DNA of 64,000 bases from Mucilaginibacter sp. (lineage in GTDB: Bacteria > Bacteroidota > Bacteroidia > Sphingobacteriales > Sphingobacteriaceae). Of the stretch, positions 61,587-64,000 are shown piece by piece (position 1 is the stretch's first letter; each line of letters starts with the position of its first letter). The stretch is taken from positions 1-64,000 of the forward strand of contig NZ_JAQBOC010000072.1 of assembly GCF_028288225.1 (NCBI RefSeq). Direction: 5' to 3'. A model generated the notes under the pieces. It saw only the letters and a list, made by a program, of their open reading frames with translations, was not told where the DNA came from and made no database searches. The position numbers and the translations under genes were made by a program.

Positions 61587-62641
61587 TTATGAACCCCTCC
61601 TTTAACCGACCGGTATAAATTTAACATCAGGTAAAATTGTGCGCTAAAAACCAGTGTTGCCAGTAATACGTGCGCAGCTTGTGCAACCGGTGGTAATGCC
61701 CAATAGGATAACAATATCCCGGTAACAATTTGCAGCATTATCATTAAAAACGCAAAGCTCATTATTTGCTGCTGTATAGAGTGACGGCTAAATGTACGGC
61801 GCATTAAAGCGTACAATACAATATTAGCAATTAAAACCAGTACGGCAACATCCCTGTGCCGGGTAAAAATAGCGCCGGCATTGCTTATCCAGTCATCGCG
61901 GTAACCGCCCTGTAAATGGCCGGCCACAGCATCAATCTTTTCCCTTACTTCGCTGCCAAATGCTATTTGAACAATGCTTATTACTAAGGCAAGTAATGTT
62001 ACTATATGCGTTACCGGGTTAACATTAAGCTTTGGCCTGCCATTAGCCCTTGCCAGGTGATAAGTAATTATACTTAATGCCAATATGGCCAATGCCAGCA
62101 GCATGTGTACCGTAACTATCCACGCAACCAGGTTTGTTGACACCACTATTGAACCCAGCCATCCCTGGAAACCTACCAGTATTACATTAAGGATGCTTAA
62201 AACCGAGATCCATTTATTTTCACTGCTATAGCTAAAAGCCAAAATTGCAGTTAATAATAGAAATATTCCTGAAGCTGCTCCAATAAGCCTGTTGATATAC
62301 TCTGTCCAGGTTTTAGCAGCGTTAAACTCTTCGGGCACTAATATCGATCTGTCTTCCCGGATCCTTTTAGCAAGATCACTATAGCCAAACACATCTAATG
62401 TTTTGGCAAAGCGCTGGTTTTTTGCTAAACGGCCTGCAGCATATTTCTGCTTATAATCTTTTGGCAGCTCCGAACTGCTTATTGGGGGTATATATCTTCC
62501 AAAGCATTTGGGCCAATCAGGGCATCCCATTCCCGAACCTGTACTACGAACAACTCCGCCGGCGAGTATTAATATAAATAGCAGAATAATTGTAGCGAGG
62601 TTAATTTTTTGGAACCGGATTTTCGACGTGGATGTCCTCAT
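61583..62641 (-). CDS. ctaA: Heme A synthase (CtaA/COX15)
   Basis: 352 residues, eight membrane helices. The conserved first loop is GVVRSTGSGMGCPDWPKCFG, with the redox Cys pair C40/C46. His ligands lie in helices with VTVHMLLALAIL, FTRHRDVAVL and AAHVLLATLVF. It oxidises heme o to heme a for the ctaD product. First gene of the run ctaA-ctaB-coxIII-coxIII-coxIV-SCO. A 190-base repeat-bearing spacer separates it from ctaD. Confidence 0.93.
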   Translation of the reverse strand: MRTSTSKIRFQKINLATIILLFILILAGGVVRSTGSGMGCPDWPKCFGRYIPPISSSELPKDYKQKYAAGRLAKNQRFAKTLDVFGYSDLAKRIREDRSILVPEEFNAAKTWTEYINRLIGAASGIFLLLTAILAFSYSSENKWISVLSILNVILVGFQGWLGSIVVSTNLVAWIVTVHMLLALAILALSIITYHLARANGRPKLNVNPVTHIVTLLALVISIVQIAFGSEVREKIDAVAGHLQGGYRDDWISNAGAIFTRHRDVAVLVLIANIVLYALMRRTFSRHSIQQQIMSFAFLMIMLQIVTGILLSYWALPPVAQAAHVLLATLVFSAQFYLMLNLYRSVKGGVHK

Positions 62642-62666
62642 TTATTTTTAAACTGAAGCATTAACT

Positions 62667-62830
62667 TAGTCCGAAGCCCTAAGTCTTTAGTCATAAGTCC
62701 GGAGGAAGAAGTTCAAATAAACATTTTCGGAACCTGTAACTTTATTTCACTGAATTATAGTCTGAGTCCTAAATCGTAACCAAAAATCATTTTATTTTTA
62801 ATTCCAGACTTAGGACTCAAGACTTAGTAC
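62667..62830. repeat. Dispersed inverted repeat, AGTCCTAAGTCTTTAGTC family
   Basis: TTAGTCCGAAGCCCTAAGTC with TTTAGTCATAAGTCC pairs with GACTTAGGACTCAAGACTTA. Related to the copy at 8396-8463. It lies just past the ctaD stop, in the spacer to ctaA. Confidence 0.7.
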
Positions 62831-62831
62831 T

Positions 62832-64000
62832 TTACTTTACCGCTTCATTAGCTTTTTGTACACTTGTCCATTTAGTGTGTTCATCCAAACCGGCCGGATT
62901 ATCTTCAAAATCATGTGGCAAATTTGAGCTCATAGTTTGTGAAAAAGGTACATTTTGCGGTATAAAATCTTCATCATGCCCTGGCTTGCTGTAATCATAT
63001 GGCCAGCGGTATACTGTTGGGATCTCTCCTATCCAGTTACCATGTACGTGCTCAATTGGCGCTGTCCACTCCAATGTGTTGGCATTCCATGGATTCTGAA
63101 CGGTTTTCTTACCCCAGAATATGGAGTGAACAAAGTTATATGCGAAAGCTAATTGTGCAATACCCGCCATAATGGCCGACCATGTAATAAATACGTTTAC
63201 TGTTAACCAGCGCTTCATTGATTCAAACTCAGTGAAGGCATAGTATCGGCGTGGTACACCATCAAGGCCCATAAAGTGCATCGGGAAAAACACCAGGTAA
63301 GCACCGATAAAGGTTAACCAAAAGTGCAGGTAGCCTAAACGCTCATCCATCATACGGCGGAACATTTTAGGGAACCAATGATAAACACCTGCCAGCATTC
63401 CGAATATAGCCGCCGACCCCATTACAAGGTGGAAGTGGGCAATAACGAAATAAGTATCGTGTAAGTTGATATCCAAAGCAGCATTACCAAGGAAGATGCC
63501 TGTTAAACCACCAGAGATAAAGAATGAAACCATCCCGATGGCAAAAAGCATAGCTGGTGTAAAGCGGATATTACCACGCCATAATGTAGCCAGCCAGTTA
63601 AAGGTTTTTACAGCCGATGGCACCGCAATAATCAATGTTGTGATCATAAATACCCCGCCCAGGAACGGATTCATACCCGTTACAAACATGTGGTGGCCCC
63701 AAACTATAAATGATAATACGGCAATACCTATTAATGAGTAAACCATTGCATGGTAACCGAAGATTGGTTTGCGCGAGTTTACTGCTAACACTTCCGATGA
63801 AAGACCCATGGCTGGCATAATAACAATATACACCTCAGGGTGTCCCAGGAACCAGAATAAATGCTGGAACAATATTGGGCTGCCGCCCTCATAAGGCTGC
63901 ACAGCACCGCCAAGCACAATATCAGAAAGATAAAAGCTTGTACCAAAGCTGCGGTCAAATATCAACAATACTACACCGGCAACCAATACAGGGAATGATA
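62832..64000 (-). CDS. ctaD: Cytochrome c oxidase subunit I, C-terminal part (cut by window edge)
   Basis: The frame is open across the window edge and gives the last ~389 residues. Copper/heme elements are visible: FWFLGHPEVYIV with the CuB His and cross-linked Tyr, WGHHMFVTGM with the His pair, and VIAHFHLVMGSA with the two heme ligands. This is the catalytic subunit, which reduces oxygen to water and pumps protons. A long C-terminal tail after the last helix (EWTAPIEHVHGNW onward) is typical for Bacteroidota. Confidence 0.95.
   Translation of the reverse strand, partial: SFPVLVAGVVLLIFDRSFGTSFYLSDIVLGGAVQPYEGGSPILFQHLFWFLGHPEVYIVIMPAMGLSSEVLAVNSRKPIFGYHAMVYSLIGIAVLSFIVWGHHMFVTGMNPFLGGVFMITTLIIAVPSAVKTFNWLATLWRGNIRFTPAMLFAIGMVSFFISGGLTGIFLGNAALDINLHDTYFVIAHFHLVMGSAAIFGMLAGVYHWFPKMFRRMMDERLGYLHFWLTFIGAYLVFFPMHFMGLDGVPRRYYAFTEFESMKRWLTVNVFITWSAIMAGIAQLAFAYNFVHSIFWGKKTVQNPWNANTLEWTAPIEHVHGNWIGEIPTVYRWPYDYSKPGHDEDFIPQNVPFSQTMSSNLPHDFEDNPAGLDEHTKWTSVQKANEAVK

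Noticed and set aside
1..64000. CRISPR arrays
   Set aside because: The many repeats are inverted, irregularly spaced and scattered at gene borders; no run of constant repeats with equal spacers exists.

Overview
The window reads as chromosome of a Bacteroidota bacterium, most likely family Sphingobacteriaceae and close to Mucilaginibacter. Reasons: a complete gldKLMN type IX secretion / gliding core plus a PorW/SprE homologue, an ATP synthase operon without atpD/atpC, promoters of the TTTG-N19-TAnnTTTG type, many Bacteroidota-restricted families (DUF4293, DUF4271, DUF4286) and two cytochrome oxidase subunit III-type genes beside a SCO and a DUF420 gene. I see no intact tRNA or rRNA gene and no CRISPR array.

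Layout. 1-7.3 kb: start of a DEAD-box helicase, a secreted hydrolase, DUF4293 and DUF892 proteins, truA, an ABC exporter and a secreted beta-lactamase-like lipoprotein. 7.4-13.3 kb (minus): F-type ATPase operon in the order AtpZ-like, membrane protein, atpB, atpE, atpF, atpH, atpA, atpG. 13.4-25.6 kb: sprE/porW and a class A penicillin-binding protein, then uvrC, converging on gldK-gldL-gldM-gldN. 25.6-32.3 kb: hemD, DUF4271, YrdB, then an AT-rich patch with an HTH gene, a degenerate tRNA-Ala 3' half and an orphan secreted protein, then hemW. 32.4-38.6 kb: cupin/JmjC-like protein, small membrane proteins, OmpA lipoprotein, rfbC, TPR protein. 38.7-43.0 kb: an S9-peptidase-like lipoprotein lacking its catalytic Ser and His, followed closely by a histidine kinase and response regulator. 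43.05-44.36 kb: an IS110-family element with a frameshifted transposase. 44.4-58 kb: methyltransferase, several secreted hydrolases, UbiA-like protein, metallophosphoesterase, MoxR/VWA pair, sugar kinase, AraC regulator. 57.6-64 kb (minus): heme a synthesis and cytochrome c oxidase genes (ctaD partial, ctaA, ctaB, two subunit III genes, subunit IV, SCO, DUF420).

Most striking signals. (1) The non-coding left end of the IS110 element can be folded by hand into a two-loop bridge RNA. Its target loop carries an 11-nt match to the flanking insertion target, and its donor loop carries an 8-nt match to the element's own right end. The target is one arm of a genome-type palindromic repeat, so this copy looks programmed to land in repeats. 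(2) Palindromic dispersed repeats of at least ten sequence types fill the intergenic spaces. Three of them have entered coding regions in frame (truA, the ABC exporter N-terminus, the metallophosphoesterase linker), resembling in principle the Rickettsia palindromic elements. (3) A predicted dead S9 peptidase sits in an operon-like arrangement with a two-component system. (4) Several genes have a TAnnTTTG promoter box 3-5 nt before the start codon, implying leaderless or nearly leaderless mRNAs.
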